Below are positions 25,874-34,955 of a DNA stretch of 64,000 nucleotides, in pieces. The notes under the pieces are model-generated. The model was not told the origin of the DNA and made no database searches. It saw only the letters and a list, made by a program, of their open reading frames with translations. Location of the stretch: NCBI RefSeq assembly GCF_022749495.1, contig NZ_CP094241.1, positions 248,001 to 312,000 of the forward strand. The letters run 5' to 3'. This DNA comes from Neisseria macacae ATCC 33926. Lineage in GTDB: Bacteria > Pseudomonadota > Gammaproteobacteria > Burkholderiales > Neisseriaceae. The translations under genes were made by a program, and so were the position numbers. Each line of letters starts with the position of its first letter. Within the stretch, counting starts at the first letter, position 1.

Positions 25874-26776
25874 TTAGGATTTTGATTTAATTAAAGGAAA
25901 GCCCAATGCTTCGCGGCTTTCGACGTATTTCTGCGCCACGGTGCGGCTCAGCGCGCGGATGCGGCCGATGTAGGTGGCGCGTTCGGTAACGGAAATGGCG
26001 CCGCGTGCGTCTAAGAGGTTGAAGGTGTGTCCGGCTTTGAGGACCAGCTCGTAGGCGGGCAGGGCGAGGCTGGCGTTTTCTTCGGCGAGCAGGCGTTTGG
26101 CTTGCGCTTCGTAGTCGTTGAATTGGCGCAGCAGCCAGTCGGCATCGCTGTATTCGAAGTTGTAGGTGGATTGTTCGACTTCGTTTTGGTGGTACACGTC
26201 GCCGTAGGTGACGGTGTTGCCGTCGAGCGTTTTTGCCCAAACGAGGTCATAGACGTTTTCCACGCCTTGCAGGTACATCGCCAAGCGTTCGATGCCGTAG
26301 GTGATTTCGCCGAGTACGGGGGTGCAGTCGATGCCGCCGACTTGTTGGAAGTAGGTGAACTGGGTCACTTCCATGCCGTTGAGCCAGACTTCCCAGCCCA
26401 AGCCCCATGCGCCGAGGGTGGGGTTTTCCCAGTCGTCTTCGACGAAGCGGATGTCGTGGACTTTGGGGTCGATGCCCAATTCGCGCAGGGAATCGAGATA
26501 GAGGTCTTGGATATTGGCGGGCGCGGGTTTGAGGGCGACTTGGAATTGGTAATAGTGTTGCAGGCGGTTGGGGTTGTCGCCGTAGCGGCCGTCTTTGGGG
26601 CGGCGGCTGGGTTGGACGTAGGCGGCAAACCAAGGCTCGGGACCGAGCGCGCGCAGGCAGGTGGCGGGGTGGGAAGTACCGGCGCCGACTTCCATGTCGA
26701 AAGGTTGGATGACGGTGCAGCCTTTGTCTGCCCAGAATGTTTGCAGTTTGAAGATGATTTGTTGGAAGGTGAGCAT
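25874..26776 (-). CDS. glyQ: Glycyl-tRNA synthetase alpha subunit
   Basis: The 300-residue protein is the catalytic alpha subunit of the tetrameric bacterial GlyRS, which charges tRNA-Gly. The start MLTFQQIIFKLQTFWADKGC, the class II motif region GAGTSHPAT and the WEVWLNGMEVTQFTYFQQVGG segment are highly typical. The beta subunit gene glyS is not adjacent; the next gene downstream is a secreted DUF3298 protein instead. Confidence 0.97.
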   Translation of the reverse strand: MLTFQQIIFKLQTFWADKGCTVIQPFDMEVGAGTSHPATCLRALGPEPWFAAYVQPSRRPKDGRYGDNPNRLQHYYQFQVALKPAPANIQDLYLDSLRELGIDPKVHDIRFVEDDWENPTLGAWGLGWEVWLNGMEVTQFTYFQQVGGIDCTPVLGEITYGIERLAMYLQGVENVYDLVWAKTLDGNTVTYGDVYHQNEVEQSTYNFEYSDADWLLRQFNDYEAQAKRLLAEENASLALPAYELVLKAGHTFNLLDARGAISVTERATYIGRIRALSRTVAQKYVESREALGFPLIKSKS

Positions 26777-26964
26777 GGCTTATGTTTCGGATTGGGATAA
26801 AAGGGGGATTTTACTGTTTTGACGGTGTTTTGGGTAGGTGTACAGGCAGATGGAATGGTGGGGCGGCGGTGTGATTTGACTGTCAATAAATGCGGAAACA
26901 TGCCACAATGCCGTTATCCTGTTATCTGTTTTAATCTGTTTTGATTGAATTTGAGGAGTCGCCC

Positions 26965-27759
26965 ATGACCCCGATTTTGGCTTTCGATATTGAAACCGTG
27001 CCTGATGTGAACGGCATCCGCCTGTTGTACGACCTGCCTGCTTCTTTGCCGGACGACGAGGTGGTCTTGTTCGCCCAGCAGAAACGCCGCGCCCAAAACG
27101 GCTCTGACTTTATGCAGCACCACTTGCACCAAGTAGTCGCCATTTCCTGCTGTATGCGCTGGGGGCAGGACAAAATCCACGTCGGCACCATAGGCGAAAT
27201 GCACGACAGCGAAGAGGAAATGATCGCCAAGTTTTTCGACCTTATCGAAAGCCATACGCCGCAATTGGTCAGTTGGAATGGCGGCGGCTTCGACCTGCCC
27301 GTCCTGCATTACCGAGCGCTGATACACGGCATCGCGGCGGCGCGTTATTGGGATATGGGCGAGGGCGATTTCGGCGACAGCCGCGATTTCAAGTGGAACA
27401 ACTACATCAGCCGCTACCACAACCGCCATTGCGACCTGATGGACCTGCTCGCCCTGTACCAACCGCGTGCCAATGTGCCGCTGGACGATATGGCGAAACT
27501 TTGCGGTTTCCCCGGTAAACTGGGCATGGACGGCAGCAAAGTCTGGGAGGCGTTCCACGCAGGTCGTCTGAAAGACATCCGCGATTATTGCGAAACCGAT
27601 GCGGCAAACACTTATTTAATGTTCCTGCGCTTCCGCCTGATGAGCGGCGCTTTGGATGCGGACGAGTATGAAGTGGAAGTCAAACGGCTGAAGCATTACC
27701 TGACCGGACAGGCCCAGGACAAGCAGCATTGGAATGAGTTTGTCGCCGCGTGGCGTTAA
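26965..27759 (+). CDS. Predicted 3'-5' exonuclease, PolB-like DEDD family
   Basis: The protein of about 264 residues contains the three exonuclease motifs of DEDDy nucleases: FDIET (residues 6-10), LVSWNGGGFDLPVL, and YCETDAANTYLM with the Tyr and Asp of ExoIII. It matches the family of stand-alone polymerase-B-like exonucleases of unknown cellular role. The ATG at 26965 was chosen because GAGGAG lies 6 bases ahead; a TTG at 26941 is in frame. An uptake sequence is translated as GRLKDI near 27563. Confidence 0.88.
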   Translation: MTPILAFDIETVPDVNGIRLLYDLPASLPDDEVVLFAQQKRRAQNGSDFMQHHLHQVVAISCCMRWGQDKIHVGTIGEMHDSEEEMIAKFFDLIESHTPQLVSWNGGGFDLPVLHYRALIHGIAAARYWDMGEGDFGDSRDFKWNNYISRYHNRHCDLMDLLALYQPRANVPLDDMAKLCGFPGKLGMDGSKVWEAFHAGRLKDIRDYCETDAANTYLMFLRFRLMSGALDADEYEVEVKRLKHYLTGQAQDKQHWNEFVAAWR

Positions 27760-27809
27760 CAACGCGGTGATTTTCTAAAGCCCTGACGATGGGCGGAAAG
27801 CCGCTAATT

Positions 27810-27916
27810 TATAGTGGATTAACTGTAAACCAGGACAAGGCAACGAAGCTGCAGACAGTACAGGTAGTACGGCAAGGCGAGACAACGCCGTACTGGTTTA
27901 AAGTTAATCCACTATA
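27810..27916. repeat. Correia element, internally deleted 107-bp form
   Basis: This copy has both inverted ends but lacks about 50 bases of the core, including the GAACCGATTCACTT and GAATCGTTCTCT segments. The junction reads GTAGTACGGCAAGGCGAG. Short forms lacking this part are known in other Neisseria. Confidence 0.92.
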
Positions 27917-28048
27917 CAATAGCGGTGTATCGGGCTGGATTGTTTTCCTGATACTGAAAAGCAGTTGGCATTTGGTTTGGTAAAGCGGTTATTGGGAAAA
28001 AAGGGAGCGCAGGCGGTTTGATTGTAAGGATGTGAACGATATTGGATG

Positions 28049-28112
28049 AAAAAGGTCGTCTGAAATTTGTCGGCTCCTATATTGTTAGGGAGCTGAATTT
28101 CAGACGACCTTT
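28049..28112. terminator. Long hairpin with inverted DUS pair
   Basis: Facing uptake sequences extend into a nearly continuous 28-bp stem including GGCTCC and GGGAGC arms. It lies downstream of the L,D-transpeptidase gene. Confidence 0.85.
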
Positions 28113-28135
28113 GCATTCGGAAAATTCCTTTGCTT

Positions 28136-29128
28136 TTAGAACAACACTCCTGTCGGCTCGCTGCCTTCCGGGATGTCATATTTCGGATAACTCGGCGTGC
28201 TGGCGGGGGTGTTGTACAGTTTTGCCGGATTTGCTTCAGGACGAACGCTTTGGTTTGGTGCGGAAGCGGGTGTATCGTCAGCTTCGACTTCGATTTCAGT
28301 ACCTTTAGGCAGAACCACATCTTTGACCGGAGCAGGCTTAGGCGCAATTTTAGGTTTGCTGAAAGCGCTGGAGCCGCTCGTCCAGGCGAGTGATTTCAAC
28401 GGGGTTTTGAGTTTGACGCCTTTGGTACAGGTCAGACAGTTGGCGGCACCGGTGCGGTTTTTTAAAATAGCGTCTACTTTAGCCGGATTAATGGTTTTAC
28501 CGTGCGCTTTTGCCCAAGCGGCAATACTTTTCTTCAAGACGGCAGTATCCAGATTTTTTTTGCCGTATGGGTCTTGGTATGCAGCCAGCCAAAGGTTTTG
28601 GTTGGCATCTTCGTTGAGGCTGGCCATTTGGTAGATGACGGAGGCGGGAGCGCCGGAGGCGATTGTTTTAGCAAATTCCAGTGCATCCGGAGACTTCATG
28701 CGGACGCAGCCGTGACTGCGGACGCCCGGTACGCTGGCAGGGGCATTAGTGCCATGAATGCCTAAACCGAGTTTGGGATCACCGAGACGGACAAAAACAG
28801 GACCGAGCGGATTGTTAGGGCCTGCTGGTACGCTTTTGACGCCGTCACCACGTTCTTTTTGGATGGATTTAGGGATGTGCCAAGTCGGATTGAAGGCTTT
28901 TGCGCCGATTTTGTGTTCGCCCAATGTGGTTTGGGTCATGGCCTTGCCGACGGCGACAGGATAGATTTTGGTCAGTTTGCCGTCTGTATATAAGAATAGG
29001 CGTTGTTGCGGAATATTGATGACGACGTGCTGACCTTCGGAAACGGGAGAGACGTCCGGGATGGGTGTGTTGGCTGAAGCGGCGGTAACAAAGAAGGCAG
29101 CGGTCAGTCCGAAAATAGTTTTTTTCAT
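28136..29128 (-). CDS. L,D-transpeptidase (YkuD domain)
   Basis: The 330-residue precursor has a signal peptide ending near TAASA (residue 19). The YkuD catalytic core is complete: HVVINIPQQRLFLY at the start, GIHGT with the first His, and SHGCVRM with the nucleophilic cysteine. It should act in the periplasm on peptidoglycan stem peptides. A long C-terminal extension rich in Pro, Lys and Ala contains a CLTC cysteine pair. It is monocistronic with its own hairpin terminator. Confidence 0.93.
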   Translation of the reverse strand: MKKTIFGLTAAFFVTAASANTPIPDVSPVSEGQHVVINIPQQRLFLYTDGKLTKIYPVAVGKAMTQTTLGEHKIGAKAFNPTWHIPKSIQKERGDGVKSVPAGPNNPLGPVFVRLGDPKLGLGIHGTNAPASVPGVRSHGCVRMKSPDALEFAKTIASGAPASVIYQMASLNEDANQNLWLAAYQDPYGKKNLDTAVLKKSIAAWAKAHGKTINPAKVDAILKNRTGAANCLTCTKGVKLKTPLKSLAWTSGSSAFSKPKIAPKPAPVKDVVLPKGTEIEVEADDTPASAPNQSVRPEANPAKLYNTPASTPSYPKYDIPEGSEPTGVLF

Positions 29129-29293
29129 GTGTCGTAATACTTGTAATAAATGAAAAGAAGATTTTGGGAAATCATACCTGAATCTGTATTTTTTTGTGCG
29201 AAAATATGCCCTTTCGGTTGCTTGCCGGTTTGAGTGGCAGGTATGGATTTGGGGTCATCTGAAAAGATAAACCGGGTGTCGAGTGGATAAGTG

Positions 29294-30625
29294 ATGGCTG
29301 ATACGAAATGTTTTGACGGCGTGGCTGATGTTTTTTCTCTGGATTATGAGGGGCGCGGCGTTGCCAGAGTACACGGCAAAACTGTCTTTATTAAAGGTGC
29401 GCTGCCTACTGAGAAAGTGTCGTTTCGGGTGCTGAGGGAGAAGAAACAGTTCAGTGAAGCAGAGACAGTAGAAGTATTAAAAGAGTCGGTTGAACGGGTC
29501 CGGCCTGCGTGTGGTTATTATGAGACATGTGGCGGCTGCTCGTTGCAACATGTGTCTCCAACCGCTCAAGTTGCATTGAAGCAACGTATTTTGGAAGAAC
29601 AGCTTGAGCGTATCGGCAGAGTCAAACCGGAACAGATTCTTCCGCCTATTTATGGTTCGGCTTGGCATTATCGGGATAGGGCGCGGTTGAGTGTCTCAGT
29701 CGATAAGAAGGGTCGTCTGAAAATGGGTTTTCAGGCGAAAAAAACGAATGAAGTGGTTGATATTGAAACATGTCAGGTGTTGCCTAAACATATTTCAGAT
29801 GTTTTACCTATGGTGAAATTGTTGTTGCAAACACTGTCTGATGGCGGGGCGGCAGTCCGATTTGTAGAGTTTTTTAATAGCCGTGCATTGGTTGTTTTGA
29901 ACATTTGTTTCATAAAAAAACCGTCTGGCTACTCTTTGAAGCAAATTGAGACATGGTTTGATATGATATCAGGTGGGGTAAAGCAAGTTTGGCAGGTCTG
30001 GTTTCAATATGGGCGCGAGCCGTCAACTGTACTGTACCCTAAAGATTTGCCCGAATTGAAATACGGTTTGCCTGAATTTTCGGTAGAAATGCCTTATCAG
30101 CCGGGTGATTTTACGCAGATTAATGCGGACTTGAATGCTGTAATGATCAGCAGGGCTTTGCGCCTGTTGGATATACAGCCTAATGACAGGGTGGCAGATT
30201 TATTTTGCGGGTTGGGCAATTTCAGCCTTCCTATGGCAAAGAGCGGTGCGTCAGTAACGGGTATTGAAGGATTGGATTCCCTTGTTTTGCGTGCCAGGCA
30301 AAATGCTCTTCGAAACAGTTGTGTAAAATATGTGTCGTTTGAGGTAGCAGATTTGTTTGAGACAGATGAGCAGACGGTAGCCTCATGGGGGGTATTCGAC
30401 AAAATGTTGCTCGATCCGCCCAGGAGTGGTGCTTATGCTGTTGTCAAATCGCTACATACACCATACCTGCCGAAAAAAATCGTATATGTTTCATGTAATC
30501 CTTCAACCTTTGCACGTGACGCGGAAGTATTGGTAAATAAGGGTTACAACTTCAAATCTGCAGGCATTATGAATATGTTTGCACAAACTTCTCATGTCGA
30601 ATCCATCGGCGTGTTTGAGTTGTAA
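29294..30625 (+). CDS. rlmD: 23S rRNA (uracil1939-C5)-methyltransferase
   Basis: This protein of about 443 residues starts with a TRAM domain. It carries an iron-sulfur cluster motif (CGYYETCGGCSLQH plus a later Cys in IETCQ), the SAM-binding DLFCGLGNFSLP, and the catalytic cysteine in VYVSCNPSTFARD. These define RlmD rather than TrmA, which lacks the cluster. An ATG at 29294 overlaps a GTG at 29291; the ATG is preferred. A degenerate uptake sequence near 29710 is read as GRLKMG. Confidence 0.94.
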   Translation: MADTKCFDGVADVFSLDYEGRGVARVHGKTVFIKGALPTEKVSFRVLREKKQFSEAETVEVLKESVERVRPACGYYETCGGCSLQHVSPTAQVALKQRILEEQLERIGRVKPEQILPPIYGSAWHYRDRARLSVSVDKKGRLKMGFQAKKTNEVVDIETCQVLPKHISDVLPMVKLLLQTLSDGGAAVRFVEFFNSRALVVLNICFIKKPSGYSLKQIETWFDMISGGVKQVWQVWFQYGREPSTVLYPKDLPELKYGLPEFSVEMPYQPGDFTQINADLNAVMISRALRLLDIQPNDRVADLFCGLGNFSLPMAKSGASVTGIEGLDSLVLRARQNALRNSCVKYVSFEVADLFETDEQTVASWGVFDKMLLDPPRSGAYAVVKSLHTPYLPKKIVYVSCNPSTFARDAEVLVNKGYNFKSAGIMNMFAQTSHVESIGVFEL

Positions 30626-30788
30626 ATCCGATAGTGGGAGTGTCTGACAAATGGTTTTTAATGTAATTATTGGTTGAATCATGTTATCATAATTCAATTG
30701 GGGAATAGATGATTCGGCTGTTTCCATAAATGCCGAACATCGAATATATGTAGTTTTATTTGCCGCACCACAGTATCGGGAGGTGTTC

Positions 30789-32240
30789 TTGAAAAATCCA
30801 CTTTTAATCATATTGCTAGTGCTTTTGTTTATGGTGCTGCTGTTTATTTTTTATAAACAGAAGGGCACAGCTAAAACTAAAAAGACGACAAAAGCAGCTA
30901 AAGCATCATCCAAAAAAAACCATCACCCAAATCAAGAAAGTATTGAAGGGGGAAGTCCAGATTGGGTTGATCAGGTCAATCAATCCGTTTCCGATCCGGA
31001 TCAACAAGATTGGGAATGGGGAGGCAGTGGTTCTGCCGGTTCAACTACGTCTGTATCTGCACAAGAAGTCGACCCACTGACGGAATATCAAGTATATAAG
31101 CAATTTGGTTATGAGAGTAAGGCTGCCGAATCTTTGGCGGGTTATTTAAATGGCCTAAACGATGGGGCTCCTGAAAAATTAGTACATGAGCTTGTCGGGC
31201 TGAGTCTGCGTGTTGGCAATATCGATATGCTGACAGACGCCTTGGAGCGTCATGGCTCTGTCTTGTCTGAAGAAAGTCTGGCTGAGTACGTTAAAGCCGG
31301 CTTGATGTCCGATCAGACGCATTTGCCGTTACGCGTATTGGCAGAAAACCGTTTGGGATGGAGCATGCAGGAAATCGAGCGCCAAATCGGAGAGCAACCT
31401 GATTTGGAAGAGGCTTCAACATCCGCTCCTGCGATGACTAATGACAATGCAGGCGCTAATCACGCCCCTGGCGTTTCCAAACGCGCTGCTATCGTATTGG
31501 GCAAGAAAGAGTTTACCGATATTACTCCGGAAGAAATGGGAGCCGTTATCGGATTTGTTAAACCTGAACAAAGTGCCAAAATCTTAAAAGACAAAGTAGG
31601 CTATGAAACTGCCGTTCAACAATATAACCGTGCCATTCAAAGCTCTTCTAAGCCGGCAAGCCTTATCATCGATGCATTAAAACTTGACTATCAGCATGAA
31701 GAAATCAGTCAGTTTGCTAAACACTTGTGGAAGTTGTACCACTCATTGGGTCAGTATGGCCGCCAAGTGAAAGAACGCATGCTGGGTTGGGGATATAGCC
31801 TTGGTTATCATGAAGTATTTGATGATTTGGAGAAAGGACCTAACGAAAATAAAATCAGAGAAATTGGTTTGGAAAGGGGTTATATCCGACCTACTTCTCT
31901 TCAAATGAAAGCTAAATATCGCGAACTGGTACAAAAAGATTCTTCTATCATTAGCGTCAACGCCTCTCCTGCAGATGAAGCACTGAAAGAAGTTGAATCT
32001 TTACTGATGTACGGTCAGTTGGATTTGGCCATAGGTACTTTGGAACAAGCTGTTTTACAGTACCCGCAAGAATCTCAATTGTATGTGATGTTGTTCGATC
32101 TTTACGAAAGAGTAGAGGACTGGGCACGTCTGGAACAATTCTTGCGCTTATTGCGTGAACGCGTTGTCAGCCTTCCGGAAGAAGTGGTATTGGCAATGAG
32201 CCGTTTGCTGCAACATGTAAATCAACATTCAAAAAAATAA
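30789..32240 (+). CDS. FimV-like membrane protein with TPR-type repeats
   Basis: This protein of about 483 residues has one N-terminal membrane helix (residues about 4-23) and a Lys-rich stretch after it, placing the rest in the cytoplasm. Two segments resemble FimV/TspA linker and TPR helices: DPLTEYQVYKQFGYESKAAE near residue 95 and ADEALKEVESLLMYGQLDLAIGTLEQ-type helices near residue 395. The start was set at TTG 30789 because GGGAGG lies at 30778-30783 with 5-base spacing; the GTG at 30783 overlaps that site. It leads a tight five-gene operon with a small GTPase and roadblock proteins, so a scaffold or polarity role is inferred. Confidence 0.7.
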   Translation: MKNPLLIILLVLLFMVLLFIFYKQKGTAKTKKTTKAAKASSKKNHHPNQESIEGGSPDWVDQVNQSVSDPDQQDWEWGGSGSAGSTTSVSAQEVDPLTEYQVYKQFGYESKAAESLAGYLNGLNDGAPEKLVHELVGLSLRVGNIDMLTDALERHGSVLSEESLAEYVKAGLMSDQTHLPLRVLAENRLGWSMQEIERQIGEQPDLEEASTSAPAMTNDNAGANHAPGVSKRAAIVLGKKEFTDITPEEMGAVIGFVKPEQSAKILKDKVGYETAVQQYNRAIQSSSKPASLIIDALKLDYQHEEISQFAKHLWKLYHSLGQYGRQVKERMLGWGYSLGYHEVFDDLEKGPNENKIREIGLERGYIRPTSLQMKAKYRELVQKDSSIISVNASPADEALKEVESLLMYGQLDLAIGTLEQAVLQYPQESQLYVMLFDLYERVEDWARLEQFLRLLRERVVSLPEEVVLAMSRLLQHVNQHSKK

Positions 32241-32257
32241 AATAATTAGAGAGTACC

Positions 32258-33361
32258 ATGATGGATAATCTGTTACCTAAAATCAAAACCATACGGATTA
32301 TGCTGCGCGATATGAGCGAGCAGCAAGAAGCCGTTTTCCGTATGGCCTTTAAAATGCACAATACGACGAACTATCAGATTCTTGACTCAGATTCAGATGA
32401 AATACCAGATTTAGTATTGGTAGATACTGATACTGCTGAGGGTGTTGAAACGTGGAAAACGCTCAAAATCAAATACCCTGATATTCCTGTTGCGATGTTT
32501 TGTTCGCAAGAGCCATCTGTTACAACGCCGTATTTGGCTAAGCCGGTTAAATTCGATACCTTATTCCCGATTTTAAGAAGTTTGGCGCAGGGCGGGAATA
32601 TTTTTGATGCTTCGGCTCAAAAGGCAGAAGTACAAGAAGGAGCGCAAAACGGTAACGAAAGTAGAAAGGCTACTATTCGTCGCTTTAATCCGAATAAAGG
32701 GTTACTTGGTGCTTTGAAGTTTGCCAGTCAAGGCCATCAGGATATTGCCGTTTTACATGAGGGTAAACCGGTATTAATCGTTTTCCCAAGTATTCAAAGG
32801 GTATTGCTGACAGTCAACGCCCATGAGTTAGAGGGGCTTTGTAAGAATGACAATTTATCTGTTGTATGCAAAGTCGTGCCGGATAATCCCCAGTGGAAAG
32901 AAAAAGCCAAAGTAACGATTATGTCTTGTTTGTGGCAGATGGCAATTTGGACTGCTCAGGGAAGATTGATTTATCCGATGACTCCTCAAACGATTTTCAC
33001 TTTAAAGCGTTGGCCTAATTTGACCAGGCTTGCTCCGGTTCCAGAGTCTATGAGGTTATCTGCGTTTTTAACTAAAACATCAGTCAACTTAAATATCCTC
33101 TATAAAGTTATGCCTTTGGAAATGCCGGATATCTTGAATTATTTGGCGGCAACCTCTGTAACAGGCTTTTTGGCAACGGATAGCGAATATGCTCCGAATC
33201 AAGCTAATCAGCATGCCAATATTTCTGAACATGTTAGTGTTAATAGCGATGTGCCTGATAGTCAGATGGTTAAGGATGCAGAAAAAGTGGCAGGTCCTTC
33301 GCAAGAGCAGCCACGCGGTTTGTTACAGCGCTTAATGCGTAAATTATTGGGAAAACGCTAA
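32258..33361 (+). CDS. Receiver-domain protein with unassigned C-terminal domain
   Basis: The first about 120 of 367 residues look like a response-regulator receiver: an acidic residue near LRDMSE, the likely phospho-acceptor Asp in LVLVDTD, a Ser in MFCSQ and the conserved Lys in LAKPV. The middle and C-terminal part (about 140-305) is not recognised and ends in a basic tail (LLQRLMRKLLGKR). No histidine kinase gene is nearby. It follows the FimV-like gene by 17 bases and precedes the GTPase by 12. It probably transmits a signal within this operon's system rather than acting as a transcription factor. Confidence 0.65.
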   Translation: MMDNLLPKIKTIRIMLRDMSEQQEAVFRMAFKMHNTTNYQILDSDSDEIPDLVLVDTDTAEGVETWKTLKIKYPDIPVAMFCSQEPSVTTPYLAKPVKFDTLFPILRSLAQGGNIFDASAQKAEVQEGAQNGNESRKATIRRFNPNKGLLGALKFASQGHQDIAVLHEGKPVLIVFPSIQRVLLTVNAHELEGLCKNDNLSVVCKVVPDNPQWKEKAKVTIMSCLWQMAIWTAQGRLIYPMTPQTIFTLKRWPNLTRLAPVPESMRLSAFLTKTSVNLNILYKVMPLEMPDILNYLAATSVTGFLATDSEYAPNQANQHANISEHVSVNSDVPDSQMVKDAEKVAGPSQEQPRGLLQRLMRKLLGKR

Positions 33362-33373
33362 AAAGGACATGTA

Positions 33374-33910
33374 ATGAAAGAAAATAAAATTATCTTTACC
33401 GGTCCGGTTGGAGTAGGTAAAACAACAGCAATTTCTGCGTTATCAGATGAGCCGCCTGTACAAACAGATGCATCTGCATCAGATATGACGCTGGTTCGTA
33501 AGGGGTATACCACCGTAGCAATGGATTATGGTGTGATCCATTTGGATGAAGAAGTCAAAGTTCATTTATATGGTACACCGGGGCAAGAACGTTTTAACTT
33601 TATGTGGGAAATTCTAAGCCAGGGTAGTATGGGATTGGTATTGCTTTTGGATAATACACGAACAAACCCATTGAAGGATTTACAATTCTTCTTGGAAGCA
33701 TTCCGAGAATTATTGAAAACAGCGCCATTAGTAGTAGGCGTTACTAAAATGGATATTCGTTCATTGCCAAGCGTTGATGTATATCAGAAATATTTAGCAC
33801 AAAATAATTTTAATGTACCGGTTTTTGAGATTGATGCTCGTAGAGAAGATGATGTCAAACAATTGGTTAGCGCAATGTTGTTCTCAATTGATCCGGGTTT
33901 AGAGGTATAA
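33374..33910 (+). CDS. Small Ras-like GTPase (MglA-type family)
   Basis: This 178-residue soluble GTPase has the P-loop GPVGVGKT at 10-17, a switch I region with TT at 46-47, the G3 motif GTPGQERF at 67-74 and the G4 motif TKMD at 124-127. These features fit the bacterial MglA/Rab-like GTPases encoded with roadblock proteins. G3 starts with Gly instead of the usual Asp (DTPGQ), which also occurs in this group. The next gene starts 1 base after its stop. Roadblock proteins downstream are the expected regulators. Confidence 0.88.
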   Translation: MKENKIIFTGPVGVGKTTAISALSDEPPVQTDASASDMTLVRKGYTTVAMDYGVIHLDEEVKVHLYGTPGQERFNFMWEILSQGSMGLVLLLDNTRTNPLKDLQFFLEAFRELLKTAPLVVGVTKMDIRSLPSVDVYQKYLAQNNFNVPVFEIDARREDDVKQLVSAMLFSIDPGLEV

Positions 33911-33911
33911 A

Positions 33912-34565
33912 ATGGAATCAACACTTTCTTTGCAATCAAATTTATATCCCAGAATTACACCTGCTGGTGCTTATTATGCAGTAACCAGCGATACACCAAG
34001 CGCAAGTAGAACATTGCTATATAGCTTATTGCGTGCAAACCCGTCAGAGGTCATTAGTAGCGAAAAAATTCTAGCTTGGGCCGATACCAGTGATATCAAT
34101 ACGGCTTTAAACTTGTTGTACCGTTTGCAACGTTTAGAGTTTTTATATGGTGATGAAAATATTAGTAACGAAGATATTCATTTGACAGACGAGCAGTTAC
34201 CGGAATTGTTAGAGCAGTTGTCTAATTCAGGTAAAGCTTTGCTGGCTGATGAGAATGGCCTGTATTTTGCCAATGCTAATTTTCATCATGAAGCTGCCGA
34301 AGAGTTGGGCCTGTTGGCAAGCGAGGTGGCTAAGATGGAAGATGGTCATCGTCTGCTGATTCGTAACAATTTGCATATCAATAATAGTGCGTGGGGGATT
34401 TGTGATCCTTCTGGTCAGAGCGAGTTAACATTTTTCCCATTGTATATTGGGGAAACTAAGCTGATTCTAGTTATAGGTGGTATGCCTGACTTAAATAAAG
34501 AGGCGTTTGTGACACTGGTTAAAGTGTTGTACCACAGATATGGTAGCCGCCAGCAAACTATATAA
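33912..34565 (+). CDS. Winged-helix plus roadblock-like protein
   Basis: I do not recognise the whole 217-residue chain. The N-terminal half (about 25-75, helices with SSEKILAWADTSDINTALNLL) looks like a winged helix. The C-terminal half (about 105-210) has the roadblock pattern: a GLYFANANFHHEAAEELGLLA beta-helix unit, then GQSELTFFPLYIG and ETKLILVIGG strands and a final helix. It overlaps functionally with a separate roadblock gene 30 bases downstream, suggesting a heteromeric regulator of the GTPase. Confidence 0.6.
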   Translation: MESTLSLQSNLYPRITPAGAYYAVTSDTPSASRTLLYSLLRANPSEVISSEKILAWADTSDINTALNLLYRLQRLEFLYGDENISNEDIHLTDEQLPELLEQLSNSGKALLADENGLYFANANFHHEAAEELGLLASEVAKMEDGHRLLIRNNLHINNSAWGICDPSGQSELTFFPLYIGETKLILVIGGMPDLNKEAFVTLVKVLYHRYGSRQQTI

Positions 34566-34595
34566 CTAAAGTTATAATTTGAGAATGGAATAAAT

Positions 34596-34955
34596 ATGCA
34601 ACAATTATTAATCTCTGTGTTGAGTGATTTAAATAATACTTCTCCCGATATTACAGCTTCAGCTGTAATATCGACTGATGGTTTGCCAATTGCTACAATG
34701 CTTCCATCACATTTGAATGCGGACAGAGTTGGTGCTATGTCTGCAACATTGTTGGCATTGGGCAACCGTTCAGTGCATGAGCTGGCATGTGGTGAGTTGG
34801 ATCAAGTGATGGTCAAAGGTAAAACAGGTTATATTCTGTTGAGTCAAGCAGGTGATAATGCAGTATTGGCACTGATGGCGAAGGAAAGCGGTAAGCTGGG
34901 TTTGATCTTGCTGGATGCTAAACGTGCTGCTAAACATATTGCAGAAATTTTATAA
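34596..34955 (+). CDS. Roadblock/LC7 domain protein (MglB-like)
   Basis: The 119-residue protein is almost wholly a roadblock/LC7 domain, the fold of MglB-type GTPase regulators. It shows ITASAVISTDGLPIA, a helix with ADRVGAMSATLLALGN, a strand with GYILLSQAGDNAVLALMA and a C-terminal helix. It is last in the operon with the GTPase. In known pairs such proteins act as GTPase-activating partners; that role is inferred here. Confidence 0.85.
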   Translation: MQQLLISVLSDLNNTSPDITASAVISTDGLPIATMLPSHLNADRVGAMSATLLALGNRSVHELACGELDQVMVKGKTGYILLSQAGDNAVLALMAKESGKLGLILLDAKRAAKHIAEIL

